Shown one piece after another: positions 15,238-24,010 of a DNA stretch of 64,000 nt. The stretch covers positions 44,850 through 108,849 of the forward strand of contig JBBDSW010000129.1 of the NCBI GenBank assembly GCA_040904745.1, read 5' to 3'. The position numbers were made by a program, and so were the translations under genes. This DNA comes from T1Sed10-7 sp040904745 (lineage in GTDB: Bacteria > Actinomycetota > Nitriliruptoria > Nitriliruptorales > Nitriliruptoraceae). Positions within the stretch are counted from its first letter, which is position 1; each line of letters opens with the position of its first letter. The notes beneath the pieces were generated by a model. That model ran no database searches. It was not told where the DNA came from and was given only the letters and a program-made list of their open reading frames with translations.

Positions 15238-17091
15238 TCAGCCGGAGCCGACGAGCTGGGTGCGAGCGAGTTCCGCGTACAGGCCCCGGTTGGCCAGGAG
15301 CTCCGCGTGGGTCCCACGCTCGACGATGCGGCCGTCATCGAGCACCACGATGACGTCGGCATCGACCACGGTCGAGAGCCGGTGGGCGATGACCAGGCTC
15401 GTCCGACCCTTCAGCGTCTCTTTGAGGGCCGCTTGGACGAGCCGCTCAGATTCCGTGTCGAGATGCGCCGTCGCCTCGTCCAACACCACGATCGCGGGGT
15501 CCTTCAGGAGGACCCGGGCGATGGAGAGGCGCTGCTTCTCGCCGCCGGAGAGCCGGTAGCCACGCTCGCCGACGATCGTGTCGTACCCATCGGGCATCGC
15601 CGCGATCGTGTCGTGGATGCGGGCCGCCCGGGCGGCCCGGATCAGGTCGTCGTCGGTGGCGTTCGGTTGCGCATAGCGCAGGTTGGCAGCGATCGAGTCG
15701 TGGAAGAGGTGTGGGTCCTGGCTGACGACGCCGATCGCGTCGGTCAGTGATTCGAGCGTGAGCGAGCGGACGTCGTGGCCATCGACCCGTACCGCCCCGT
15801 CGGTCACGTCGTGCAGCCGTGGAACCAGGGTCGACAGTGTCGACTTACCCGCTCCTGACCGTCCCACCAGCGCCACCATGGAACCCGGCGCGATGTCGAG
15901 GTCGACGTCGCACAGGATCCAGGCGGACGCGTCGTCACCGTGCTCGGCGGTCGGCCCCTCCAACGAGGCCAGGTTCGCGCCTCCGCTCGCCGGGAAGCGG
16001 AACCACACGTGGTCGAAGGTGACCCGGCCGACGGGGTCGACCAGCTCCTGCGCGTCCGGTGCGTCCTCGATCGGGCGCGGGAGGTCCATGACCTCGAACA
16101 CCCGCTCGAAGCTGACCAGCGCCGTCATCAGGTCGACCCGGGCGTTCGAGAGCTGGGCCAGCGGTCCGTACAGCTGCCCGACGTACAGCCCCAGCGCGAC
16201 CACGGTCCCGACCTGCACAGCCGACGCGTCGTCGATGACCAGGAGCCCACCGACGAGGTAGACGAGCGCGGTGGCCAGCGCACCGACGAGTCCCAGGGCG
16301 GCGAACAGCGCCCGGCCGGTGATGGCCTGCTTGACGCCGATGGCGGCGACCCGCTCGGCCTTGCCGTGGAATGTGTCGACCTCGCGGTCGATCCGCCCGA
16401 AGAGCTTCACGAGCAACGCGCCGGCGACATGGAACCGTTCGGTCATCACGGTGTTCATCTCGGCGTTGAGGCCCATGCTCTCACGCGAGAGCACCTGTAG
16501 CCGCCGCCCGACGATCCGTGCCGGAACGATGAACAACGGGAGCAGCGCCACGGCGATCAACGTGACCCGCCACTCGAGGCTGAACATGACGACCAGGGTG
16601 ATGGTGACGCCGATCAGGTTGTCCACGATGCCGCCCAGCGTGCCGGTCAGCGCTCGCTGGGCGCCGATGACATCGTTGTTCAGTCGCGTGATCAGCGACC
16701 CCGTCTGGGTGCGGGTGAAGAACGCGATCGGCATCGTGTGGACGTGGCGGTACAGCATCGTCCGAAGGTCGAGGATGAGCTCCTCGCCGATGGAGGACGA
16801 CAACCAGCGCTCGAGCATCGACACCCCGCCCACCACGAGCCCGACCGTGAGCAAGCCGACGAAGAGCCACACCAGCAGTCCCTGGTCCTCCTGCGGGATC
16901 GCGGTGTCGATGATCTCCCGGATCAACAGCGGCGGGGCGGCGGAGACCGCGGAAGCCGCGATGATCAGGAGTACGAACCCCAGCAGACGCTTGCGGTAGG
17001 GCCGCGCGAGCTGCCAGGCCCGCCCTGCGACCGCCCGATCCAGTCCGCGCGCCCGGAGTTCGCTCGCGTCTCCCATCGGGCGTAGCGGCAT
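15238..17091 (-). CDS. ABC transporter, fused permease-ATPase
   Basis: Half-size ABC exporter (617 residues from ATG 17091; ATG 17076 is an alternative start). The membrane domain (about 30-330) holds six helices, the first at LLGFVLLIIAASAVSA. The nucleotide-binding domain (about 375-610) shows Walker A GRSGAGKST, a Q-loop near GVVSQDPHLFHD, signature LSGGEKQR, Walker B VVLDEAT and the switch His in VIAHRLST. It resembles the MsbA/MdlB multidrug or lipid exporters and would work as a dimer. No partner half-transporter is adjacent, so a homodimer is likely. Substrate unknown. It is divergent from the SGNH hydrolase gene. Confidence 0.93.
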   Translation of the reverse strand: MPLRPMGDASELRARGLDRAVAGRAWQLARPYRKRLLGFVLLIIAASAVSAAPPLLIREIIDTAIPQEDQGLLVWLFVGLLTVGLVVGGVSMLERWLSSSIGEELILDLRTMLYRHVHTMPIAFFTRTQTGSLITRLNNDVIGAQRALTGTLGGIVDNLIGVTITLVVMFSLEWRVTLIAVALLPLFIVPARIVGRRLQVLSRESMGLNAEMNTVMTERFHVAGALLVKLFGRIDREVDTFHGKAERVAAIGVKQAITGRALFAALGLVGALATALVYLVGGLLVIDDASAVQVGTVVALGLYVGQLYGPLAQLSNARVDLMTALVSFERVFEVMDLPRPIEDAPDAQELVDPVGRVTFDHVWFRFPASGGANLASLEGPTAEHGDDASAWILCDVDLDIAPGSMVALVGRSGAGKSTLSTLVPRLHDVTDGAVRVDGHDVRSLTLESLTDAIGVVSQDPHLFHDSIAANLRYAQPNATDDDLIRAARAARIHDTIAAMPDGYDTIVGERGYRLSGGEKQRLSIARVLLKDPAIVVLDEATAHLDTESERLVQAALKETLKGRTSLVIAHRLSTVVDADVIVVLDDGRIVERGTHAELLANRGLYAELARTQLVGSG

Positions 17092-17159
17092 CCCCCCATG
17101 TCCCCGCACGACTCGTCTCCTTGGGCTCCCGCGAGCGGGGTCTCGGCCGTTCCCCCGGT

Positions 17160-17189
17160 GTGCCACCCGGCACGGAGGGCTCCTAGCCT
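17160..17189 (+). promoter_or_regulatory. Candidate leaderless promoter of the SGNH hydrolase gene
   Basis: GTGCCA (17160-17165, four of six -35 bases) and TAGCCT (17184-17189) are 18 nt apart. The ATG starts 7 nt after the -10, so the transcript would begin at or next to the start codon. This spacing recurs elsewhere in the window. Confidence 0.45.
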
Positions 17190-17196
17190 CCACGGT

Positions 17197-18054
17197 ATGC
17201 CCCAACCTGCTCGTTCCCCTGCGACCTGCCCCGCGGGCGCTCACGCGCTGGAAGCATCCAGGGCCGTCGAGGTCGTCCGTCGCGCGGCGGATCCGTCGCG
17301 ACAGCGCCTGGGCCCGGCCGTCGCGCCGCTGGTGCTGGCCGGCTCCGCGGTGGCTTCCGCGACGGTCGCGCTCCACGCCACGCACCGGGTGCGCCGACTG
17401 CGTGCCAGGGGGGCCGAGGTGGTCCCGCTGGTCCACCACCTGGACCTGCCCGGGCGCTTCCCGCCGCGCTGGCTCGTGGTCCTGGGGGATTCGGCCGCGG
17501 CGGGTCACGGGTTGGCCGATGCGGAGGAGGCCATCGCGCGCCGGATCGGCCGTGGCCTGCACGGAGCCGACGGCCGGGCGACCGCGGTCCGCAGCGTCGC
17601 TGTCGATGGGGCGACGACCGCGGAGGTGCTGGACGATCAGATCGAGGCGGCCCGGGATGCCGAGGTGGTGATCGTCGGCGTGGGCGTCAACGATGCGCTA
17701 CGGGTGATACGGACCCGAAGCGAGGTGGCGGATACGACCTACCGGCTGCTCCGCGTGCTGCAGGATCGGGCGGCCGAGGGGGCGAGCACGATCCTGATCA
17801 CCTGCCCGGATCTCTCCACGGCACCTGGTCTGCCTCCGGTGCTGCGTCCGATCGTCGGACGACGCTGTCGCACGATCGCACGGGCGCAGGAAGCGGTCGC
17901 CCGGATGCTCGGGGTCGCGACCCTGGACCTCGAGCGTGACCGGCTCCCGCCGGAGGTCTTCGGCTCGGACGGCTTCCACCCGGGCGAGGTGGGGAATGCG
18001 CGCCTGGCCGCGCGCGTCGTCGAACGCCTGCGCTCCGAGGACGACGCTCGGTGA
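17197..18054 (+). CDS. SGNH/GDSL-type esterase, membrane anchored
   Basis: A 285-residue hydrolase from ATG 17197. A hydrophobic segment at about 40-65 (LGPAVAPLVLAGSAVASATVAL) looks like a signal anchor. The SGNH blocks are visible: block I VVLGDSAAAGHG with the nucleophilic Ser, block III GVGVNDAL, and block V SDGFHPGEVGN with the catalytic Asp and His. The probable role is deacylation of a cell-envelope or extracellular lipid or sugar ester. Substrate is not readable. The start is set by the promoter spacing and by homology; a longer reading back to 17098 has no family match. Confidence 0.88.
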   Translation: MPQPARSPATCPAGAHALEASRAVEVVRRAADPSRQRLGPAVAPLVLAGSAVASATVALHATHRVRRLRARGAEVVPLVHHLDLPGRFPPRWLVVLGDSAAAGHGLADAEEAIARRIGRGLHGADGRATAVRSVAVDGATTAEVLDDQIEAARDAEVVIVGVGVNDALRVIRTRSEVADTTYRLLRVLQDRAAEGASTILITCPDLSTAPGLPPVLRPIVGRRCRTIARAQEAVARMLGVATLDLERDRLPPEVFGSDGFHPGEVGNARLAARVVERLRSEDDAR

Positions 18055-18126
18055 GCGGGTCCGTCCCCGGGCACCGCTAGCCTCCTGCGGCATCGCCGCC
18101 GTCCGCAGCTTCGCCTCGAGGGCCCC

Positions 18127-19734
18127 GTGACCGAGCCAGGATCCGACGCGTTGTCCGCGCAGGAACGCGCGCTGCTCGGACGCTACGTCACGAACCCCGA
18201 CGGCGAGGTCTTCGCGCTCATCGGCCTGCCGGAGGTGGTCAAGGGCGCGCTGTTCGCCCGCTACTCGCGCTACGGCGGGTCGCTCAAGCGCCTCTTCCTC
18301 GACGAGTTCGCCGACGACCTCGACACCGAGGACCCCGCCGCTCGTGCCGCCAAGCTCTACGACCGGGTGTTCAGCGAGTACGGCGACGACTCGGTCGCCC
18401 AGCTCGGCGGCGCCCACGTCGCGCTCGAGGACGTCTCCAACCTGCTCACCAAGCGGATCGAATGGGGCCGGCTGGCCGCCTACCTCGAGCAGTCCACGCG
18501 CTACATCCCCTACGACGCGAAGCCGGCAGGGCGCTATCGCTACCACCGTGATGCCGACGTCATGGCCGGGCCGCACGCCGCCGCCTACGAGCAGCACCTC
18601 GACGCGATCTTCGATATCTACGCCGAGCTGGTCCCCCAGGTCCTCGAGTGGGTGCGTGCACGTTGGCCCAAGGACGAGGCCACCTCGCCGTTCGCCTACC
18701 GCAACGCGACCAAGGCGAAGGCGCTGGATCTGCTGCGTGGTCTGCTGCCGGCGGCCACGACGTCCAACGTCGGCATGTACGCCTCGGGGCAGTCCTACGA
18801 GGGGCTCCTCCTGCGCCTGCGGGCCGATGAACTCGCGGAGTCGCGGGTGGTGGCGGACCGGTTGTTGGCCGAGCTCCGCCAGGTCATCCCGTCGTTCCTG
18901 ACCCGGGTCGACCGCCCGGACCGTGGCGGGGCTTGGTCGGAGCATCTCCGGGCTCGCCGTGACGAGACGCGGGCCCTGGCTGCGGCGCTCGTGCCCGACT
19001 CGCCCGTCCAGTGGGCTGATCTCGTGACGTTGACCGACTGGGCGCCGCGGGATCCGGTCGACGCCGAGGTGGCCCTGGTCACCGCGGCGTTGTATCCGCA
19101 CGTGCGGGTCCCGGAGCGCCAGCTGGAGTCCGAGGTTCGGTCCTGGCCGGCCGCACGACGGGCCGAGGTCCTCCGCGCCTACATCGGAGAACGTGCCAAC
19201 CGGCGGCACAAGCCCGGCCGCGGCTTCGAGCGGGTGTGGTACCGCTTCGACGTCCTCGGCGACTACGGCGGCTTCCGCGACCTGCAGCGGCACCGGATGC
19301 TCACGATCGAGTGGCAGGACCTGACCACCATGCACGGGTACGAGACACCGCCCGAGCTCGCCGAGGCCGGGGTGGAGGAGCGATGGCACGAGGCGCTCGA
19401 GCACTCGGCCACCCTCGAGGCGCTCCTGGCGCCGGATCACCCGGTGCAGGCGCAGTACGCGGTCTGTTTCGCCTACCGGGTCCGTTACTCGATGCAGATG
19501 AACGCGCGTGCCGCCATGCAGCTCCTGGAGTTGCGCTCCACGCCCCAAGGTCACCCGCAGTACCGGCGCGTCGTGCAGGCCATGCACCGTGCGATCGCCG
19601 AGGTGGCCGGACACCGGGCCGTGGCCGATGCGATGGTGCATGTCGATCACGGTGCGAGCGAGCTCGAGCGGCTCGCTTCGGAGCAGGCGGCCGAACGACG
19701 GCGTGCACAGCGAACAGGGGAGGTGGCACCGTGA
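18127..19734 (+). CDS. Two-domain ThyX-like protein
   Basis: A 535-residue protein with two tandem segments related to flavin-dependent thymidylate synthase (about 15-245 and 255-515). Canonical ThyX is about 230-250 residues and carries one RHR-x7-S-x-R motif. Here domain 1 keeps only the second half (E121-Q-S123-T-R125-Y126) with W-G-R at 113-115, while domain 2 keeps RHR at 388-390 but continues MLTIEWQD. One composite active site could form between the domains, or activity could be lost. Starts at GTG 18127 behind CGAGGG; a -10 TAGCCT lies at 18078-18083. GTGA overlap joins it to the next gene. Often annotated simply as thyX; I leave the symbol open. Confidence 0.8.
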   Translation: MTEPGSDALSAQERALLGRYVTNPDGEVFALIGLPEVVKGALFARYSRYGGSLKRLFLDEFADDLDTEDPAARAAKLYDRVFSEYGDDSVAQLGGAHVALEDVSNLLTKRIEWGRLAAYLEQSTRYIPYDAKPAGRYRYHRDADVMAGPHAAAYEQHLDAIFDIYAELVPQVLEWVRARWPKDEATSPFAYRNATKAKALDLLRGLLPAATTSNVGMYASGQSYEGLLLRLRADELAESRVVADRLLAELRQVIPSFLTRVDRPDRGGAWSEHLRARRDETRALAAALVPDSPVQWADLVTLTDWAPRDPVDAEVALVTAALYPHVRVPERQLESEVRSWPAARRAEVLRAYIGERANRRHKPGRGFERVWYRFDVLGDYGGFRDLQRHRMLTIEWQDLTTMHGYETPPELAEAGVEERWHEALEHSATLEALLAPDHPVQAQYAVCFAYRVRYSMQMNARAAMQLLELRSTPQGHPQYRRVVQAMHRAIAEVAGHRAVADAMVHVDHGASELERLASEQAAERRRAQRTGEVAP

Positions 19735-20108
19735 ACGAACGCGTGCGCTCGGTGCTGCTCGGGCTCGGGGTCGGCGTGGCTCCATTGCTGCTGCTCGACC
19801 TGGCCCGGATCCTCGACGAGGCGGTCAGCGCCGACGGCGGTGATACCAGCGTCTGGTGGCCGGTCGCCTGCTACCTCGCGACCGGAGCGGTGGCGGCGTT
19901 CGGGGTCGGGGCGGGCCGGCGGGAACGTCTGGTCCCGGCAGCCGGCGCCCTTGTCCTGCTGCTCGTGGTCCTGCCGACCGTGCCGGTGACGGTGGCCAGC
20001 CGGCTGCCGTCACTGCCGTTGCTGCCAGCTGCGGCAGCCAGCCAGGCCGTGGTCTTCGCGATCGCGGGCGCCTACGTCTACTCGGCGGTGCGTGGCCCGA
20101 AGAGCTGA
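19731..20108 (+). CDS. Small four-helix membrane protein
   Basis: A 125-residue hydrophobic protein from GTG 19731, preceded 7 nt upstream by a strong GGGGAGG and overlapping the ThyX-like stop by 4 nt. Four membrane segments can be drawn (about 7-26, 44-62, 68-88, 95-118). No catalytic motif is visible and I recognise no family. The overlap suggests it is made together with the ThyX-like protein, but no functional link is evident. Confidence 0.8.
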   Translation: MNERVRSVLLGLGVGVAPLLLLDLARILDEAVSADGGDTSVWWPVACYLATGAVAAFGVGAGRRERLVPAAGALVLLLVVLPTVPVTVASRLPSLPLLPAAAASQAVVFAIAGAYVYSAVRGPKS

Positions 20109-20111
20109 GCG

Positions 20112-20906
20112 TCACGCTCCATCGGTGGCGACGAAGGTCGAGCGCTGCCGTACCGGCGGTGCCAGGGGCGTGCCGTCCCCGCGGCTCAGCTCGACCGTCA
20201 GTTCCCACGTACCGGGTCCGACGTCGATGTCCACGGTGAGTTCGTCGCACGGATCCTGGACCGTGCACCCGACGGGCTCCACGTCCACCACGCGCCGGTC
20301 CCCGCGTTCGTCGTCCCCGACCACCTCCGCGAGCATCATGCTGAGCTGGCCGGCCTCCTCCGGGTCGTCGGCCACCTCGTCGGCGGGCACCTCGCCCGGG
20401 CCGATCGAGCCTCCGGTGACGCCGATGGTCACCGGCACGGTCCCCGCCGCGACCTCCTCGTCGTCCGCAGGGCTCGTCACGCTGAGCCGTGCATCATCGC
20501 TGGCCGGCAGGATGTCCGCCGGCGGATGGAGCGCGACGGTCAGCGGGCCGAACAGTGCCCACGCGCTGACCGCCGCCAGGGCGATCCCGCCCATCGGCAA
20601 GGGCGAGGGCAGGCGCAGATCGAGGGTCGTGAGGGCTCCGAGCAGGAGCGTTGCGAGGGCCACCACTCCCAGCGGGAGCGCCCAACCGACGTTGTCGGAG
20701 AGCAGCGCGTCGGCCGCCAGACCGATGCTCGAGACGACGGCGGTGCCGGCGAGCGGGGTCACCAGATCGCTCGGCTCCTCGATCAGGAGCAGGCCGAAGC
20801 CGGCTCCGAGGACCACGGCGGCCAGGACCACGGCGGCAACGACGACCATGGCTTGCCAGGTCGATCCCGCCCCGCCATGGGCCACGACCAGCACGGCGCT
20901 GCTCAC
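20112..20906 (-). CDS. Membrane protein with C-terminal extracellular domain
   Basis: A 264-residue protein from GTG 20906, overlapping the Dabb gene stop by 4 nt. The N-terminal half holds about four membrane helices (for example MVVVAAVVLAAVVLGAGFGLL and LGVVALATLLLGAL). After about residue 130 comes a soluble beta-rich region resembling a Big-like or copper-resistance CopC-like fold (RLSVTSPADDEEVAAGTVPVTIGVTG), with two Cys in EPVGCTVQDPCDEL that could form a disulfide. Function is not known. The stop lies 3 nt from the convergent membrane-protein gene. Confidence 0.7.
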   Translation of the reverse strand: MSSAVLVVAHGGAGSTWQAMVVVAAVVLAAVVLGAGFGLLLIEEPSDLVTPLAGTAVVSSIGLAADALLSDNVGWALPLGVVALATLLLGALTTLDLRLPSPLPMGGIALAAVSAWALFGPLTVALHPPADILPASDDARLSVTSPADDEEVAAGTVPVTIGVTGGSIGPGEVPADEVADDPEEAGQLSMMLAEVVGDDERGDRRVVDVEPVGCTVQDPCDELTVDIDVGPGTWELTVELSRGDGTPLAPPVRQRSTFVATDGA

Positions 20907-21202
20907 GCCAGCACGTCCGTCGCGTCGTCGGTGGCGACGTCGAGTCGGACCGCCCCGATCCCGAGCGAACGGATCCATTCGACCACCGGGACGTGGTCGG
21001 GGTGGACGCGGTAACGCGCCAGGGCGTCGACATCCTCGAACCCGGTCAACAGACCCGTCACCGTCGGTTCCTCGATGTCCCGCGCGACGCGGAGCCAGGA
21101 CACCTCGTCGAGCGCGGCGAGCCCCGCGAGCGCTTCCTCGACCTCCCGACGGGTGTCCTCATCCACCGTCGTGAAGTCGAACCGCACCACATGCCAGATC
21201 AC
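20903..21202 (-). CDS. Dabb (stress-responsive A/B barrel) protein
   Basis: A 99-residue protein from GTG 21202, set by GAGGAGG 5 nt upstream and by the typical opening VIWHVVRFDF. The family forms dimeric alpha/beta barrels. The conserved IRHVVLFRF-like strand, an acidic helix (RREVEEALAGLAAL) and the RYRVHPDHVPVVEWI segment are present. Members include cyclases and stress proteins; the reaction here is unknown. It is divergent from dapA and coupled to the membrane protein gene downstream. Confidence 0.82.
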   Translation of the reverse strand: MIWHVVRFDFTTVDEDTRREVEEALAGLAALDEVSWLRVARDIEEPTVTGLLTGFEDVDALARYRVHPDHVPVVEWIRSLGIGAVRLDVATDDATDVLA

Positions 21203-21387
21203 ATCGGCCTCCTCGCCGGTTGCGGTCCCCATCGGTGTACCGGGGGCAGGCACCGGCCCGAGCGGGGTGGGCGGTTAGGATACGGCCAGGGAGCGGGACG
21301 CCGTGGCCTCGGCCCACCGGCCGCCGCGAGCACCCGTCCACCGCGCGCCGCAACACTCCCACCCGCCATCCGAGGTGATGCTTCCCG

Positions 21388-22311
21388 ATGTCCACACCGC
21401 AGGCTGCTCATCCGAGCCCACCGTCACCGATCGGGCGGGTCGTCACCGCGATGGTCACACCGTTCACCGAGGACCTCCGCCTCGACCTCGACGGCGCAGC
21501 CGTGTTGGCCGAGCACCTGGTCGCCTCGGGAACGGACACGGTCCTCGTGCATGGCACGACCGGGGAGTCCCCGACGCTGCAGGGCGACGAGAAGTGGCAG
21601 GTGCTGCGTGCCGTCAAGGACGCCGTCGGAGATCGGGCCACCGTGATGATCGGCACGGGCAGCAACGACACGGCTCATACGATCCACTCGACCGAACAGG
21701 CAGCCGCGGCCGGCGCAGACGCCGTCCTCGTGGTCACCCCGTACTACAACCGTCCCGACCAGCGCGGGTTGCTCGCCCACTTCCGTGCGGCGGCATCCGC
21801 CACCGACCTGCCGGTCGTCCTCTACGACATCCCCAGCCGGACCGCTCGGCTGATCGAACTCGAGACGCACGTGGCGCTCGCCGAGGTCGAGAACATCGTG
21901 GGGGTGAAGGACGCGACCGCCGACCTCGGGCGGGCCGGTGATCTGCTGCGGGCCACGGCCGGCGCTCCCGGTGGGTATGCGATGTGGTCCGGCGCCGACG
22001 AGGTCAACCTCCCACTGCTCTCCGTCGGGGCGGTCGGCGTCGTCTCCGTCTCCGCGCACCTGGTCGGGCGTGAGATCGCCGCGATGATCGCGGCCTTCCC
22101 GACCGACCCGGCTCGCGCCCGCGAACTGCACCTGGCGTGCCTCCCGGTGCACCGCGCCCTGTTCCGTGAACCCTCACCCGCACCCTTGAAGGGTGCACTG
22201 ACCTCACTCGGCCTGCCGGCCGGGCCCGTGAGGCTGCCGTTGGTCGCCGCCTCACCACCCGTGGTCGAGGCCGTCCTCACGGCCCTCCGCCCGATCCAGG
22301 AGCAACGATGA
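21388..22311 (+). CDS. dapA: 4-hydroxy-tetrahydrodipicolinate synthase
   Basis: Condenses pyruvate and aspartate semialdehyde, the first committed step of lysine/DAP synthesis. The 307-residue TIM-barrel protein has HGTTGESPTL (56-64), PYYNRP (118-123), catalytic Tyr146 in YDIPSRT and the Schiff-base Lys174 in GVKDATAD. A possible -10 (TAGGAT) stands about 110 nt upstream in the intergenic region shared with the Dabb gene. Its TGA overlaps the rnj ATG, a pairing (dapA-rnj) common in Actinobacteria. Confidence 0.97.
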   Translation: MSTPQAAHPSPPSPIGRVVTAMVTPFTEDLRLDLDGAAVLAEHLVASGTDTVLVHGTTGESPTLQGDEKWQVLRAVKDAVGDRATVMIGTGSNDTAHTIHSTEQAAAAGADAVLVVTPYYNRPDQRGLLAHFRAAASATDLPVVLYDIPSRTARLIELETHVALAEVENIVGVKDATADLGRAGDLLRATAGAPGGYAMWSGADEVNLPLLSVGAVGVVSVSAHLVGREIAAMIAAFPTDPARARELHLACLPVHRALFREPSPAPLKGALTSLGLPAGPVRLPLVAASPPVVEAVLTALRPIQEQR

Positions 22312-23975
22312 GCAAGCACGACGGTGTCGAGATCTCCTTCCTCGGAGGTCTCGGAGAGATCGGCCGCAACATGGCCACCATCGAGATCGATGGTCGGCTG
22401 GCGATCCTGGACGTCGGGGTGTTGTTCCCGGATGCGGAGCACCTCGGTGTCGACCTGATCCTGGCGGACTGGTCGTGGGTCACCGAGCGTGGCGATGACG
22501 TGGAGGCGGTGTTCCTCACCCATGGCCATCTCGACCACATCGGGGCACTGCCGTACCTGCTCCGCGACCTCGGTCGGAAGCTCGACGTCTACGGGACCCG
22601 GCTCACCATCGCCTTCTGCGAGGCCATCCTCGAGGAGTGGCCGGACATCCAGCGTCCCCGCTTCCACGAGGTGGAGCCGGGCGACCGGGTCAAGCACGGG
22701 CCCTTCGACGTCGAGGCCGTCCAGGTCAGCCACTCGATCCCCGACGGGGTGGCCTTCGCCATCCGGACGCCGGAGGGACTGATCGTCCACACCGGTGACT
22801 TCAAGCTTGACCAGTCGCCGCTGGACGGCCGCCCCACCGACCTGGCCCACTTCGCGCGGCTCGGTGACGAGGGCGTCGACCTGCTGCTCGCCGACTCCAC
22901 CGGGGCCGAGAGCCCCGGCCACGTCTCCCCGGAGCGCACCATCGGCGCGACGCTCCGGCAGTACGTCATGGAAGCCGAGGGACTGGTCGTCGTCGCTTCC
23001 TTCGCGAGCCACGTCCACCGGATCCAGCAGGTCCTGGACGCCGCGCTGGCGGTCGGCCGCCGGCCCGTGTTCGTCGGACGCTCGATGGTGCGCAACATGG
23101 CGATCGCCGAGGAACTCGGCTACCTCGACTTCGATCCGGACCTGGCGGTCGACCCGAACGACATCGACGACCACGAGCGCTCCGACCTGATCGTCATCTC
23201 CACCGGCTCGCAGGGCGAGCCGTTCAGCGCGCTGTCGTTGATGGGCTCGGGCGAGCATCGTCGACTCGCGGTGGGGGAGGGGGACCTCGTCATCCTCGCG
23301 TCCAGCCTGATCCCGGGGAACGAGCAGGCCGTCTTCCGCTCGATCAACAACCTGTCCCGTCGTGGCTGCACCGTCATCCACGGCGGCATCGCCCACGTCC
23401 ATGTGTCCGGCCACGCGAGCCGTGAGGACCTGATGCTCTTCCACAACATCGTGGAGCCCGAGCACATGGTCCCGGTCCACGGTGAGCACCGGCACCTGCG
23501 GGCCCACGCCGCGATCGCACGGGAGAGCGGCTGCCTGCCGGAGAAGGTCTTCATCTGCGAGGACGGCGACTCCCTCGTGCTGCGCGACGGCGAGGTGTCC
23601 CGTGGCGAGGGCCATCCGACCAGCCACGTCTACATCGATGGGCTGCTCGACGACGTCGGCCCGGCCCTGCTGCGTGACCGCAGGCGCATCGGCGAGGACG
23701 GGATCTGCATCGCGATCGTCACGATCGACACCCACGATCGCCGCGTCGCCGGCGACACCGTCATCACGCAGAAGGGTGTCGTCTTCCACGAGCAGGCGGA
23801 CGAGATCTTGGAATCGGCCCGTCAGGCCGTCGACCGGGAACTCGCCGGGCTGTCCAAGGAGAAGTTCGAGGACACCGCGGCGGTATCACGTCACGTCGTG
23901 CAGGCGCTGGGTCGGTTCTGGCGCTCGGAGACGGGTCGGCGCCCGTTCATCCTGCCGGTCGTCCAGGACATGTAG
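22308..23975 (+). CDS. rnj: Ribonuclease J
   Basis: MBL/beta-CASP ribonuclease with endo- and 5'-3' exonuclease activity, central to mRNA decay and rRNA maturation in bacteria without a complete RNase E pathway. At 555 residues it is full length. The metal motif HGHLDH is at 72-77, with HTGDFK and the beta-CASP motifs FASHVHRIQQV and PVHGEHRHLRAH. A C-terminal domain follows after about 460. ATGA overlap couples it to dapA. A hairpin lies just after the stop. Confidence 0.97.
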   Translation: MSKHDGVEISFLGGLGEIGRNMATIEIDGRLAILDVGVLFPDAEHLGVDLILADWSWVTERGDDVEAVFLTHGHLDHIGALPYLLRDLGRKLDVYGTRLTIAFCEAILEEWPDIQRPRFHEVEPGDRVKHGPFDVEAVQVSHSIPDGVAFAIRTPEGLIVHTGDFKLDQSPLDGRPTDLAHFARLGDEGVDLLLADSTGAESPGHVSPERTIGATLRQYVMEAEGLVVVASFASHVHRIQQVLDAALAVGRRPVFVGRSMVRNMAIAEELGYLDFDPDLAVDPNDIDDHERSDLIVISTGSQGEPFSALSLMGSGEHRRLAVGEGDLVILASSLIPGNEQAVFRSINNLSRRGCTVIHGGIAHVHVSGHASREDLMLFHNIVEPEHMVPVHGEHRHLRAHAAIARESGCLPEKVFICEDGDSLVLRDGEVSRGEGHPTSHVYIDGLLDDVGPALLRDRRRIGEDGICIAIVTIDTHDRRVAGDTVITQKGVVFHEQADEILESARQAVDRELAGLSKEKFEDTAAVSRHVVQALGRFWRSETGRRPFILPVVQDM

Positions 23976-23979
23976 GCCT

Positions 23980-24005
23980 GGCTGCCCGCGTTCTGCGCAG
24001 CAGCC
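23980..24005. terminator. Hairpin between convergent rnj and nitronate monooxygenase genes
   Basis: GGCTG pairs with CAGCC and GCG with CGC, with a 2-nt internal loop, in the 35-nt spacer between two convergent stops. It could terminate both strands. Stem strength is moderate and there is no T-tract. Confidence 0.4.
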
Positions 24006-24010
24006 GGTGC

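Noticed and set aside
15004..15750. Plus-strand ORF over the 100-N gap and ABC gene end
   Set aside because: Starts in repeat sequence, crosses N, then opposes the ABC ATPase domain; no family match.
17698..19785. 695-residue minus-strand ORF over the ThyX-like gene
   Set aside because: Shadow of the conserved plus-strand frame; no motif.
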